Notes: generated from the sequence alone by a model not told the origin. 35,489 nt of DNA from DAOTXL01 sp034435455 (GCA_034435455.1 DAOTXL010000075.1:1-35489), one strand, 5' to 3'. Counted from the stretch's first letter, positions 5,772 to 14,454 are shown. Translations and numbers: made by a program.

Positions 5772-8216
5772 ATGCCGATTCAGAACGCCCAGGATGCCAT
5801 CGGCCGTCTGCAACAATTCTGGATTTTCCAGGGCCTCACACCCGAGGATCTCCTGAACCGCGTCAACGCCTTCGTGACGGAACGAGAGGTTCCCGCCGGC
5901 CGCACCCTCTTCAAGCAAGGGGATGAGCCGGACTTTTTCTATCTGGTAGAAAGCGGTCTGATTCAGGAGACCGGCAAGGACCCAGGCGGTCGGGTTATCC
6001 TCCAACGGTGGGCCTCCAGCGGCGACTATGTGGGGCGCATGGCCTTGATACGGCGCATAGCCCACCAGACCACCGCTACCGTGCTGCGGGATGCCCGGTT
6101 GCTGGCCATCAGCACCGCCGATTTCAACACCCTGCTGGAACTGTTCCCCCCCTTGAAGGAGCGGCTGCAACGCATCGCCGTGGTAAACCGCCTGCTGGGC
6201 ATCCCGCTGTTTGGCTGCTTTTCCGAAGAGCAGTTGTTCCACATCGCCGATCTGGTGCGGGAGGTCTATTACCCGGCCGGCCAGACGATCTTTCGCCAGG
6301 GCGAAGCAGCGGATTCCTTTTACATCATTAACACCGGCCAGGTCAAAGAGAGCGCAACCGGCGCCACCTCAAGCGGCCAGTACGGGCCCACCTGCCTGAC
6401 CGCCGGCCACTTTTTGGGGGATGACGGCCTGCTAAAGGGCGAACCCCGTCGGGCCACCGCCGAGGCGGTCACCGATGTCAACCTCTTTCGCCTCGATGCC
6501 CGTCATTTCCACTGGCTATTAGAGTTGCAGCCCCGGTTTCAGGCCGCGTTAAAACGGCCCGACCTGGGCCTTCTGCAAAGGGTAAAATCCTTTTCTTCCC
6601 TGAAGGATGCGGAGCGAAAGGAACTGGCGGGGTACATGGGGCTGGCCCACTTTCGACCGGGGGATGTCCTCTACCATCAGGGCGAAGTGGACCCTACACT
6701 CTACATCCTGTACGAAGGGGAAGCCATCATCCGGGCGCGCGACGAGCATGGGAAGCAGCGACCCCGGGGCTACCTCCAGGCAGGCAGCAGTGCGGGCGAA
6801 TCGGCCCTGTTTCTCGGAGAAGCCCGCGACGTCACCCTGTTGAGCACCGCGCAGACCAACTGCTTCTACCTGACCCGGCCTGACCTCGAACTGTTTCTGC
6901 GAGAGCGCCCAGAGATCCGGAAAAAACTGATCCCCCGCGAAGAGGTCAGGGCCCGACAGCAGGCGCAGCAGCAGGGCCGGCGGCTGCCCTGGCTGGACCG
7001 TAATGAGCAGGTTCTCTTCCGACAACGTCGCCACTGGTTTGTGCTGGCGCGCAAACTGGTCCTGCCTGTCCTGATGCTGATCTTTTTCCTGCTGACCCTC
7101 ATCCCCCGGCTACCCCCTCCCTGGCAGACCTGGATACACGCCGGCAACCTGGTCATCCTGGGTATTGCCCTGTTGTGGATAGCCTGGCGGGTTTTCGACT
7201 GGATAAACGACTATTACATTATCACCACCAAGCGGGTCGCCCACCGGGAAAAGGTGCTGTTCGTGCGCGAGCGCCGCGACGAAACCCCCATTGATAAGGT
7301 GCAGAACGTCAATATTCAGCAGTTGTTGATCGGCAACCTGTTTGGGTTTGGCAACCTGATCATTGACACGGCGGCAGCAGCGGGTGTCACCCGGGTGACC
7401 TTTGACTATGTGGCCGACCCCAACCAGGTGCAACAGATGATCTTTACCCAGATAAGCCGGCTTCATGCCGGCGAGCGCCTGGAGACACGCCGCGCCATCC
7501 GCGAGAGGCTGGAAGCAAGTATAGGAACCAGTATCCGGCCGGTCATACCCCGGCCGGCCATCCCCACCACCGCCCCACCTGCCCCGACCCCTTCCCGGCC
7601 AGGGATCCTGAAACGGATCTACCGCAAGAGCCTGTGGCCCCTCTTTTGGATCGAAAATCGGACCGACCAGGGGGTCACCTGGCGCAAGCACTGGATCCGG
7701 CTCATCAGCCGCATCTGGTTGCCGGCCTTGCTTCTCCTGGGACTACTGGTCGGCCTGATCCTGTATCTCCTTCATGCGGAGCCGAAACAACTCGGGCTCC
7801 TTGCGCTGTGGCCGGCTGCCGGAGTGCCGCTTTTGATCTGGCTGTGGTGGAACTGGTCAAACTGGGGCAACGACCTGTACACTGTGACCAACGACCGGTT
7901 GATTGATATCGAAAAGCTGCCCCTGGGTTTCCGCACCAAACGCACCGAGACGACCTTTGACAAGGTCCAAAATGTGAGTTACGACATTCCTCACCCCATC
8001 GCTACCCTTCTCAACTACGGCACGGTCATGATCTACACCGCCGGCGCGGCAGGCCGATTGGATTTTGAGTATGTGCGGGATCCCAAAAAAGTGCAGGCCG
8101 AGATCTTTCGCCGCCTGTCCGCTTACCAGGCTGTACAACGCCGCCGGGAGCGGGAAGACCGCTGGGCCGACCTGCCGGAATGGTTCGCCACCTTTGCCGA
8201 AATGCGCCGCCCTTGA
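5772..8216 (+). CDS. Membrane protein with three cyclic-nucleotide-binding-like domains and two bacterial PH (bPH2/YdbS-like) modules
   Basis: 814 residues. Three tandem cNMP-binding-like domains lie at about 15-135, 142-262 and 270-385. Each shows the beta-roll pattern (PAGRTLFKQGDEPDFFYLVESG; PAGQTIFRQGEAADSFYIINTG; RPGDVLYHQGEVDPTLYILYEG). Their phosphate cassettes are imperfect: GRMALI in the first, GDDGLL with RRATAEA in the second, GESALF with ARDVTL in the third, so cyclic nucleotide binding is uncertain. Then come two repeats of a two-helix membrane hairpin (about 425-475 and 643-695) followed by a bPH2-like domain (about 478-560 and 700-782). Each PH part contains NDYY/NDLY..T..R and DKVQNV. 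A Pro-rich linker (about 590-610) joins the repeats. The PH modules probably face the cytoplasm at the membrane. The ligand and output are not known. Confidence 0.85.
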   Translation: MPIQNAQDAIGRLQQFWIFQGLTPEDLLNRVNAFVTEREVPAGRTLFKQGDEPDFFYLVESGLIQETGKDPGGRVILQRWASSGDYVGRMALIRRIAHQTTATVLRDARLLAISTADFNTLLELFPPLKERLQRIAVVNRLLGIPLFGCFSEEQLFHIADLVREVYYPAGQTIFRQGEAADSFYIINTGQVKESATGATSSGQYGPTCLTAGHFLGDDGLLKGEPRRATAEAVTDVNLFRLDARHFHWLLELQPRFQAALKRPDLGLLQRVKSFSSLKDAERKELAGYMGLAHFRPGDVLYHQGEVDPTLYILYEGEAIIRARDEHGKQRPRGYLQAGSSAGESALFLGEARDVTLLSTAQTNCFYLTRPDLELFLRERPEIRKKLIPREEVRARQQAQQQGRRLPWLDRNEQVLFRQRRHWFVLARKLVLPVLMLIFFLLTLIPRLPPPWQTWIHAGNLVILGIALLWIAWRVFDWINDYYIITTKRVAHREKVLFVRERRDETPIDKVQNVNIQQLLIGNLFGFGNLIIDTAAAAGVTRVTFDYVADPNQVQQMIFTQISRLHAGERLETRRAIRERLEASIGTSIRPVIPRPAIPTTAPPAPTPSRPGILKRIYRKSLWPLFWIENRTDQGVTWRKHWIRLISRIWLPALLLLGLLVGLILYLLHAEPKQLGLLALWPAAGVPLLIWLWWNWSNWGNDLYTVTNDRLIDIEKLPLGFRTKRTETTFDKVQNVSYDIPHPIATLLNYGTVMIYTAGAAGRLDFEYVRDPKKVQAEIFRRLSAYQAVQRRREREDRWADLPEWFATFAEMRRP

Positions 8217-8222
8217 GCCCCG

Positions 8223-8735
8223 TCAACCCCCTCGCTTCAACACATCGGCGATGGCCTCAGCCCAGGAGGTGATGGCCCCCCAGTCCCGAAAGTCACCCAC
8301 CGGCGCCTTGATGGCCCTGAGGAGCAATCTCTCGGCCAGGTTCAACTTCTTGATGTCCAACACCCCGTGAAAGAGGGCCACGTCGCGAGGCCGGATGCGG
8401 TCGGCGATCGGTTGCAGCGCCTCTGGAAAGCGCCAACCTTTCAGCAACTGAACCGGGTCTCCCTGGCCCGTAGGCCCGCTGGTGAAAAGCCATACCGGGC
8501 GCCCGGCCAGGGCTTTCTCCTGGGCCCGCAAAAAGGCCGCTGCCTCTTTGCGCCATTGGCCGGCATACACCGCACTGCCCAGCACAACCGCCCGGTATGG
8601 CCCCAGGTCACCGACCCGATCCACCGGCAGCACCTCAACCGGAACTCCCGCCTGCACAAGCACCTGACCGATCTTTTCGGCAATCTCTGCCGTCGCTCCA
8701 TATTTGGTGGCATAGGCCACCAGGACCTGGTCCAT
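8223..8735 (-). CDS. Flavodoxin domain protein (HemG-like)
   Basis: A 170-residue flavodoxin-like protein. The FMN phosphate loop is in VLVAYATKYGATAEIAEKIG (T-K-Y-G-A-T), followed by AVVLGSAVYAGQWRKEA and LFTSGPTGQGDP, where the isoalloxazine loops should lie. The C-terminal LNLAERLLLRAIKAPVGDF..W is seen in flavodoxin_5 proteins related to HemG, the menaquinone-dependent protoporphyrinogen oxidase. No haem genes are nearby, so the role may be a general FMN electron carrier. A GGGAGGATGAG ribosome site precedes the ATG. It converges with the cNMP-domain gene, 6 bases apart. Confidence 0.75.
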   Translation of the reverse strand: MDQVLVAYATKYGATAEIAEKIGQVLVQAGVPVEVLPVDRVGDLGPYRAVVLGSAVYAGQWRKEAAAFLRAQEKALAGRPVWLFTSGPTGQGDPVQLLKGWRFPEALQPIADRIRPRDVALFHGVLDIKKLNLAERLLLRAIKAPVGDFRDWGAITSWAEAIADVLKRGG

Positions 8736-8776
8736 CTCATCCTCCCTTCTGGGTCCAAACAGTTACCGCCTCTTTG

Positions 8777-8985
8777 AGAGCTTGTCTGAAAAACCACCAA
8801 GGACACGAAGGACACCAAGGGTACCAGGACACAGCGATAAACGGCCCTTCTTCGTGTACTGAGTGTCCTTGAGGGAAACCCTCTACCGGGAACCGGTCCA
8901 GGAGAGTGCTGAAAAACCCCTTTTTCACCGCCTTGTAAAACTCGGCGTCCTCAGCGGCCTCCGCGGTAGAAAGATGACTTTTTCA
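8777..8985. repeat. Compound of dispersed repeat relics in a 314-base gene-free gap
   Basis: The gap 8736-9049 has no credible gene. It starts with AGAGCTTGTCTGAAAA (8777-8792), exactly the inverted end of the element at 15130-15240, followed by a CCACCAAGGACACGAAGG-type stretch (8794 on) also shared with that element. Further on are a perfect GAGGGAAACCCTC hairpin (about 8871-8883) and a CCTCAGCGGCCTCCGCGG tract. The right-hand end of the element is not found here, so this looks like a truncated copy joined to other repeat debris. Confidence 0.6.
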
Positions 8986-9015
8986 GTGGTCTCCCAAGGG
9001 CAACGGCGCGGCAAC

Positions 9016-9046
9016 AAAAAGCCCTGCCTGGAGCGGACCGGGGGCC
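9016..9046 (-). terminator. Possible terminator of tRNA-Lys
   Basis: Just downstream of the tRNA on the minus strand, a GC-rich imperfect stem (GGGC at 9042-9045 with GCCC at 9021-9024 and inner GG/CC pairs) is followed by TTTTT (9020-9016). The stem is weak, so the call is tentative. Confidence 0.35.
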
Positions 9047-9049
9047 AGG

Positions 9050-9122
<73 letters not shown>

Positions 9123-9135
9123 GCGAAACAGGCCC

Positions 9136-9164
9136 ATTATACCTGTTTCCTCCAGGAGTGTCAA
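9136..9164 (-). promoter_or_regulatory. Consensus promoter of tRNA-Lys
   Basis: Minus strand TTGACA (9159-9164), 17-base spacer, TATAAT (9136-9141): a perfect sigma-70 consensus, ending about 14 bases before the mature tRNA. Confidence 0.8.
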
Positions 9165-9220
9165 ATCGGCCCCCGCCATCAGCCATGTCCCGGCTACAAT
9201 TCGCCTTCCGTGCTGAACAA

Positions 9221-9229
9221 TGCTATAAT
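9221..9229 (+). promoter_or_regulatory. Extended -10 promoter of the flippase-GT4 operon
   Basis: TGCTATAAT (9221-9229) is a perfect extended -10. The -35 is poor (TTCGCC at 9200-9205), as extended -10 promoters allow. The expected leader is only about 15-20 bases and contains GGGAGG before the GTG at 9251. Confidence 0.6.
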
Positions 9230-9250
9230 GGACCCCCTGGGAGGACAGAG

Positions 9251-10327
9251 GTGAAGAAGGCACGCATCTGGATCGGCATTGCCATCAGCATCCTGGCCCT
9301 GATCTTTGCCTTCCGCCAGGTGGACCTGGGCAAGGTTTGGGCAGCGATGGCAACGGTCAACTACTGGCTACTGGCCGCCTCGTTGCTGCCTCTGGTCCTC
9401 TTTCTCGTCCTGCGCGCCGTCCGCTGGCGGCTCCTCTTTTATCCCCACCAGGGGCTGCGCCTCCACAACCTGCTGGCCGTGATTAACATCGGCTACCTGG
9501 TCAGCAACCTCCTGCCCGCCCGGCTGGGCGACGTGGCCCGGGCCTACCTCATCGGCGAGACCGAACCGGTGAGCCGCACCACCGCCTTTTCCACCATCGT
9601 GGCCGAGCGGGTGCTGGACGCCCTGTGTGCTGTGGGCGGCTTTTTCCTCGTCCTCCCCTTTGCCCCGGTCCCCGACTGGATGGTCCGCTCCGGACTGGTG
9701 ATCGGGGTGGCGGCCCTGGTGGCCGTGGTGGCCTTTATCGTCCTGGTGCAACGGCGGGAGTGGACCCTGCACCTGCTGGCACGCCTCCTCTGCGCCGTGC
9801 ACTGGCCCGAGCGCGAGACGATGGTCTGCCTCTGGCAACGCCTGGCCGAACGATCCCGGCTGCATTTCCTGGCCCGCCTGCCCTGGGCCGACCGTTCCGA
9901 CCTGGAGAGGATGGCCGGTTCGCTGATTGATGGGCTGAGCGGCATTACCACAGCACGCCTGGGCCCCCCCCTCCTCTTCTGGTCGGTGGTCATCTGGGCC
10001 GCGATCAGCTCGTATTACTGGCTCGTCCTCCTGGCCTTTGACCCCGCTCAAACCTTCGTCGCCGGCCTGGCCATCACCTCGGTGACCGCCCTGGGCATGA
10101 CGGTGCCCTCCTCGCCCGGCTACATCGGCGTCTTTGAGGCGTTGGGCCGCGAGACGATGGTCCTGTTCGGCATGGAACCGGAACCGGCCTTGAGCTATGC
10201 CCTGGTGGCCCACACCATCGTCTATGTCGTCTATACGGCGCTAGGGCTGGTCAGCATGGCCCAACAAAACCTGTCCTATGCCGAAATCCAAAAACGGATC
10301 TCCTCGGAGGCCCACACGCCATCGTGA
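9251..10327 (+). CDS. LPG-synthase-TM / UPF0104 family flippase-like membrane protein
   Basis: 358 residues with about eight membrane segments. Family motifs are LRAVRWRLLFYP, INIGYLVSNLLPARLGDVARAYLIGE (the GD.AR motif near residue 95), STIVAERVLD and a late VPSSPGYIGVFE. The GTG at 9251 is chosen because GGGAGG precedes it and the promoter -10 ends at 9229; an upstream in-frame ATG at 9158 would start before the promoter. It is coupled to the next gene by a GTGA overlap. It is a second member of the family in this window and, as with the first, has a glycosyltransferase partner, which supports a role in moving a glycosylated lipid (inference). Confidence 0.82.
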   Translation: MKKARIWIGIAISILALIFAFRQVDLGKVWAAMATVNYWLLAASLLPLVLFLVLRAVRWRLLFYPHQGLRLHNLLAVINIGYLVSNLLPARLGDVARAYLIGETEPVSRTTAFSTIVAERVLDALCAVGGFFLVLPFAPVPDWMVRSGLVIGVAALVAVVAFIVLVQRREWTLHLLARLLCAVHWPERETMVCLWQRLAERSRLHFLARLPWADRSDLERMAGSLIDGLSGITTARLGPPLLFWSVVIWAAISSYYWLVLLAFDPAQTFVAGLAITSVTALGMTVPSSPGYIGVFEALGRETMVLFGMEPEPALSYALVAHTIVYVVYTALGLVSMAQQNLSYAEIQKRISSEAHTPS

Positions 10328-11490
10328 AGATTCTACTTGTTTTGACCTATTACCACCCTCACGTCAGCGGGCTGACTATTTATGTAAAGAGACTGGCGAC
10401 GACCCTGGCCCGGCGCGGCCACCAGGTCACCGTCCTCACGTCGCGCTATGACCGGGCCCTGCCCGGCCGGGAGGTCATTGACGGTGTGCATGTTGTCCGC
10501 GCCCCGGTGCTGTTTCGCATCAGCAAGGGCGTCATCATGCCCACCTTCCCCCTGCTGGCCTGGCGGCTTATCCGCAGCCACGATGTGGTGAGCGTCCACC
10601 TGCCCCAGTTCGAGGCAAGCCTGTTGGGCCTCTTGGGCCGGCTGGCCGGCAAGCCGGTCATCCTCACCTATCACTGCGACCTGCAACTGCCCCGGGGCTG
10701 GTTCAACCGGATCGTGGACCGGGTCGTCTTTGCCAGCAACTACCTGGCCGGGCGGTTGGCCCAGGCAATCGTGGCCTACACCCACGACTTTGCTCAGCAC
10801 TCCTGTTTTCTCTCCCGCTTCCTGAACAAGGTTCATGTCATTCCGCCCCCCGTGATCATGCCTGCTCCCCTCCCTGAAGCCGTCGCTGCCTTCCGCGCCG
10901 AACATGACCTGGCAGGCCGGCCGGTGGTAGGGATGGCCGCCCGGCTGGCCGCCGAAAAGGGGGTCGAGGTGCTCCTGGCCGCCATGCCCCGCCTGCTGAC
11001 CGCCCTGCCCCGGCTGAAGGTCCTCTTTGCCGGGCAGTACCAGAACGTCCTGGGGGAGGAAGCGTACTACCGCCGCCTGATGCCGTCAATCGAGCGCCTG
11101 GGACCGGAGCACTGGGAGTTCCTGGGGGTCCTGGCCCAGGAACAGATGCCCGCCTTTTTTGCCGCCTGCGACGTCCTGGTCGTGCCAAGCCTGAACTCGA
11201 CCGAATCGTTCGGGCTGGTGCAGGTGGAGGCCATGCTGTGTGGCACCCCGACGGTTGCCAGCGACCTGCCCGGTGTGCGCCAGCCGCCGCGCCTGACCGG
11301 CATGGGAGAGGTGGTCCCCATCGGGGACCCGGAGGCCCTGGCCGAGGCCATCCTGCGCATCCTGAAGCAGCCGGAACAGTACACCCGGCCCCGGCCCCTG
11401 ATCGAAGAGGCATTCAGCCTGGAGCGGACGGTGAGCGGTTATGAAGAACTGTTCGAGGCGGAGGCCGATAAAGTAAAACGTAAGGCGTAA
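10324..11490 (+). CDS. Glycosyltransferase family 4
   Basis: 388 residues, GT-B fold. The N-terminal domain starts MKILLVLTYYHPHVSGLTIYVKRL and holds a GHQVTVLTSR strand. The C-terminal domain has VVGMAARLAAEKGVEVLL, then STESFGLVQVEAMLCGTPTVAS, the E-x7-E motif that binds the nucleotide sugar. Retaining transfer to a lipid acceptor is common in this group (PimA/PimB-like). The start GTG overlaps the preceding stop as GTGA, implying coupled translation. The last residues (VKRKA) and the stop come from a short TAA-rich repeat. Seven T's at 11522-11528 follow but without a convincing stem. Confidence 0.85.
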   Translation: MKILLVLTYYHPHVSGLTIYVKRLATTLARRGHQVTVLTSRYDRALPGREVIDGVHVVRAPVLFRISKGVIMPTFPLLAWRLIRSHDVVSVHLPQFEASLLGLLGRLAGKPVILTYHCDLQLPRGWFNRIVDRVVFASNYLAGRLAQAIVAYTHDFAQHSCFLSRFLNKVHVIPPPVIMPAPLPEAVAAFRAEHDLAGRPVVGMAARLAAEKGVEVLLAAMPRLLTALPRLKVLFAGQYQNVLGEEAYYRRLMPSIERLGPEHWEFLGVLAQEQMPAFFAACDVLVVPSLNSTESFGLVQVEAMLCGTPTVASDLPGVRQPPRLTGMGEVVPIGDPEALAEAILRILKQPEQYTRPRPLIEEAFSLERTVSGYEELFEAEADKVKRKA

Positions 11491-11491
11491 A
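11475..11491 (+). repeat. Short TAA-rich repeat, left inverted copy
   Basis: AAAACGTAAGGCGTAAA. It matches, in inverted orientation and with 16 of 17 bases, 12336-12352. It supplies the stop of the GT4 gene and lies 3 bases beyond the methyltransferase stop. Confidence 0.75.
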
Positions 11492-11493
11492 GC

Positions 11494-12336
11494 CTAAAGT
11501 CGGGGGAGGGTGCCCGCCGGCTTTTTTTCTGCCACGAAAAAGAGATAGGCCCCCACCTGGGGCAACGGTTCCCGGTATAACGGGCGCAGCAGGCGGTCGG
11601 TGAGCGCCAGGTTCCAACGGGTCGGGGCCAGGATCCAGCGGCCAAAGAGCTTTTTCGCCACCAGGCTTGGTGCGCCGAGATAGTGCCCCAGGTCCAGGGC
11701 GCAGTTGGCCCGTGCCGAAAAGTAGGGGAACCACCTGTTGATCTGCAAACCGGCCCCCTCCAGCCTCGCCCGCCAGGTATCCGGGTCGTCGCAGTGGCGG
11801 TGGCGGGAGATGCGGTTGAACAGGCGTTCATAGGCGCGGGCTGCTCCTTCCAGCCGCAGACGGCGGAAGCAGCGGGGGAAGAAGAGCAGTTCGGTGAAAC
11901 GATCGCCGGGCACGCAAAAGATGAACCGCCCGCCCGGCCGGCCGGTGGTCGGATCGGGGCTTTGCAACACCCGGCTGATTTCGGCCAGTACCGCCTCCAC
12001 AGCGGGGATGTGTTCCAGCACCGAGTTGCTGACCACCGTGGCGAAATAGCCGTCGGCAAAGGGCAGGGCATCGCCCAGGGCCTGGGCCAGCAGGCGATAG
12101 CTCCGTCGGCCGTGGGCTTCGCGCAGCACCGCCGCAGCAGGGTCAATGCCGGCGGTCAGAGGACCTGTGGCCGTCCTCAGGGCGACCGAGGCAAAGTGCC
12201 CATCGCCGCAGCCGACATCCAGCACCGGTTCGGCCAAAGGCAGCAGCTCCCGGTAGAACCGCGCTTCGACCGATCGCAGCAGCGCCCGAAAGGCAGGCAG
12301 GTCCCTGAGGTGTCGCCACAGCAGATCATCATCCAT
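11494..12336 (-). CDS. Class I SAM-dependent methyltransferase
   Basis: 280 residues of the Methyltransf_11 kind. Motif I is VLDVGCGDGHFAS (about 38-50), then an acidic ID at the end of strand 2, ALGDALPFADGYFATVVSNSVLEHI (motifs II-III) and GGRFIFCVPG. It converges with GT4, 3 bases apart. No ribosome site is visible: the bases immediately upstream of the ATG are the TAA-rich repeat, which reaches the start codon. Short inverted repeats at both ends make it look like a mobile cassette. The substrate is not readable; the nearby GT4 and flippase-like genes hint at envelope or lipid chemistry (inference). Confidence 0.8.
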   Translation of the reverse strand: MDDDLLWRHLRDLPAFRALLRSVEARFYRELLPLAEPVLDVGCGDGHFASVALRTATGPLTAGIDPAAAVLREAHGRRSYRLLAQALGDALPFADGYFATVVSNSVLEHIPAVEAVLAEISRVLQSPDPTTGRPGGRFIFCVPGDRFTELLFFPRCFRRLRLEGAARAYERLFNRISRHRHCDDPDTWRARLEGAGLQINRWFPYFSARANCALDLGHYLGAPSLVAKKLFGRWILAPTRWNLALTDRLLRPLYREPLPQVGAYLFFVAEKKPAGTLPRL

Positions 12337-12373
12337 TTACGCCTTACGCTTTACGTTTTCCGTTTTACGTTTA
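12336..12373 (-). repeat. Short TAA-rich repeat, right inverted copy (extended)
   Basis: On the minus strand several ACGTAAA/GCGTAAG-type heptads run from the stop of the response regulator (its TAA is part of the repeat) to the ATG of the methyltransferase. Bases 12336-12352 are the inverted partner of 11475-11491. Confidence 0.75.
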
Positions 12374-12973
12374 CGAAAGGGCCTGTTGCTGCGTCTGATG
12401 GGCCAGGATGATCGCCTCGGCTACCTCCTTCATCGCCTTGCGGGTGTTCATACTCATCTTCTGGATGCGGCGAAAGGCCTCTGCTTCCGTCAGGCCTTGC
12501 GTGTCCATCAGGATCCCTTTAGCCCGGTCCACAAATTTACGCGTCTCCAGGGCTTCTTGCAGGTCCCCCACCTGCTTTTCCATGGCCCGGAACTCGCCGA
12601 ACCGGGCCAACGCTATCTCGATGGCCGGGGCCAGGTCTGCCTCACGGAACGGCTTGACCAGATAGCCCACCACACCCGCTTCCCTGGCCCGCACAACCAG
12701 GTCTCGCTGGCTATACGCCGTCAACAGCAGCACCGGGGCGATCCGTTCCTGGGTCAGGATGCGGGCCGCATCTATGCCGTCGAACTCCTCCCCCTCGAAT
12801 TTGATGTCCATAATCACGACGTCAGGTCGCAATTCCCGCGCCAGGTTGACCGCGCTGCGGCCGTCGCCCACCTCACCGACAACCAGATAGCCCAGGTTGT
12901 TCAACATCTCCCGCAGGTCCATGCGGATGATCGATTCGTCGTCGGCTATGATAACCCGTATCCGATCTGGCAT
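12371..12973 (-). CDS. pdtaR: ANTAR-domain response regulator (PdtaR/AmiR-NasT type)
   Basis: 200 residues. The receiver domain (about 5-120) has the acidic pair D11-D12, the phosphoacceptor D56 in VVIMDIKF, a switch T in LLLTAYS and K in YLVKPF. A helical linker leads to an ANTAR domain (about 137-195: ALETRKFVDRAKGILMDTQG, TEAEAFRRIQKMSMNTRKAM). ANTAR proteins bind paired hexaloop stem-loops in RNA and prevent termination. Its ATG shares one base with the kinase stop (TAATG), so the two are co-translated. The stop codon lies in a dispersed repeat. The symbol reflects similarity to the mycobacterial pair and is not proof of orthology. Confidence 0.88.
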   Translation of the reverse strand: MPDRIRVIIADDESIIRMDLREMLNNLGYLVVGEVGDGRSAVNLARELRPDVVIMDIKFEGEEFDGIDAARILTQERIAPVLLLTAYSQRDLVVRAREAGVVGYLVKPFREADLAPAIEIALARFGEFRAMEKQVGDLQEALETRKFVDRAKGILMDTQGLTEAEAFRRIQKMSMNTRKAMKEVAEAIILAHQTQQQALS

Positions 12974-14454
12974 TATCTACCTCCGTAGAAATGTTTGGGG
13001 AATGTCACAACCGCAGAGACCCCCTTGTCCCGGCGGTGAAGCTCAAAGTGGCCCTTGAGATCGCCCTGGGCCAGGGTCCTCACGATCTGCAGGCCCAGGC
13101 TGCCGGTGTGGGCCAGGTCAAAATCGTCCGGCAGCCCCACGCCATCGTCGTCTACCGAGATGGTGATCTGCTCGCCATCGTCGTACAGGTTGACGGTGAC
13201 CATGCCCCCCTCCTGACGGTCATAGCCATGTTCCAGGGCATTCTGCAACAGTTCGTTGATCACCAGGGCACAGGCGGTGGCCGGCTGGGTGGGCAGATAG
13301 ATGTTGGGGCCGCACAGGTCCAGGCGGATGCGCTTCTCCTGGTCCAGCACCCCTTCGCGGATCTGATGGATGATCCGCTGGCTGACATCCCGGATATTGA
13401 TCACCCGCGCATCCTGATGGGCCAGGAATTCGTGGATGACCGCCACACTCAGAACCCGGTTGATCCCCTCCTGCAAGGCGCGGCGGGCCTCGTCCGACCC
13501 GGCGCGGCGCGCCTGAAGCCGCAGCAGCGAGGCGATGGTCTGCAGGTTGTTCTTGACACGGTGATGGATCTCCTGAATCATCGCCGCTTTGACCCGCAAC
13601 TCTTCCTCCTGGCGGCGGCTATCGGTCTCGTCGCGGATGGTCACCAACACCCCCTCCAACCGTCGGGACAAACGCCGCCAGCGCAGCCCGTTGCCGGAAG
13701 GGAGAGGGATCGCCTTTTTCACCCAGACCAGGTTGCGGCCTTCAATCTCCTTCTCGACACATGCGCCCGTTTCCAGGGCCTCGTACACCGGGCTGTTGTC
13801 GTCCAGTTCCAGGTCTTCGATATGCCGTTTCAGCAGGTCGCCGGCATAGCCCAGCTTGCGATACAGGTTGGTGGCAATGCCACTGACATACTGGATGCGG
13901 TGCTGGGCGTCAATCACCAGGATGCCGTCGTGCTCTCCAAAGGGGGTCAGCCGCTCCGCCCCCCGCAGTTCACCGGCCAGGGCGATCTCCTGGAAGCGCC
14001 GCAGTGCCCGTTGAAAGACCTTGCTGCGGCGGTGGTGGCGCTCCCGTTCGATCAGGTTCGTCTCGATGCAGACCGCTGCAATCACCCGTCCGTCGGGCCG
14101 CCGAACGGGATAGACCTCCTGGACGATGGGAGCCGCCCGGTCCGGCGCTCCCCGACCACCGCTCTCCCGATTAACCTCGCTAACCCAGCGGCGGCCTTCC
14201 ACCAGGGAGCGGATGACCCCCGGCTCGTCGCCGGCCGTGACCTGCCGTTCGACCAGCGACTCGTTGTAGAGAGGCAGGATCGAATGAGGGCTGGCCTGGG
14301 CCACGACCACCGCCCGCTCCTTAGAAAGAAGGCAATAGACCAGCACATCCGCCCGGCTCAGGTCGGCCAGGAGGTTCAAGCCCTGTTCGATCCGGGTCAG
14401 GAAAGCGATGTCCTCGTCGGTTAATTGTTTGCACCTGTGAACTACCTCGTCCAT
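12973..14454 (-). CDS. pdtaS: HisKA_2-type sensor histidine kinase (PdtaS-like)
   Basis: 493 residues. An N-terminal GAF-like histidine_kinase_N domain (about 5-160) opens with HRCKQLTDEDIAFLTRIEQG. A PAS domain (about 170-275) follows, then HisKA_2 with phosphoacceptor in EIHHRVKNNLQTIASLL (His297/His298). The ATPase domain has the N box NELLQNALEH (about 400), G1 DDDGVGLP (about 436) and G2 GSLGLQIV. No membrane segment is seen, so it is a cytosolic sensor. The ATG at 14454 is chosen, since the frame upstream of it runs into tRNA-Pro. In mycobacteria the pair responds to copper and nitric oxide; the signal here is unknown. Confidence 0.88.
   Translation of the reverse strand: MDEVVHRCKQLTDEDIAFLTRIEQGLNLLADLSRADVLVYCLLSKERAVVVAQASPHSILPLYNESLVERQVTAGDEPGVIRSLVEGRRWVSEVNRESGGRGAPDRAAPIVQEVYPVRRPDGRVIAAVCIETNLIERERHHRRSKVFQRALRRFQEIALAGELRGAERLTPFGEHDGILVIDAQHRIQYVSGIATNLYRKLGYAGDLLKRHIEDLELDDNSPVYEALETGACVEKEIEGRNLVWVKKAIPLPSGNGLRWRRLSRRLEGVLVTIRDETDSRRQEEELRVKAAMIQEIHHRVKNNLQTIASLLRLQARRAGSDEARRALQEGINRVLSVAVIHEFLAHQDARVINIRDVSQRIIHQIREGVLDQEKRIRLDLCGPNIYLPTQPATACALVINELLQNALEHGYDRQEGGMVTVNLYDDGEQITISVDDDGVGLPDDFDLAHTGSLGLQIVRTLAQGDLKGHFELHRRDKGVSAVVTFPKHFYGGR

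Noticed and set aside
8441..8818. Open frame starting MVSFVSLVVF over the flavodoxin gene
   Set aside because: The start is made by the CCTTGGTGTCC-type repeat and the frame shadows the flavodoxin gene.
11500..11528. Terminator for the GT4 gene
   Set aside because: There are seven T's but no stable stem in front of them.
12991..14424. A 477-residue open frame antisense to the histidine kinase
   Set aside because: It mirrors the kinase codons, has no domain features and no ribosome site; the minus strand gene is certain.
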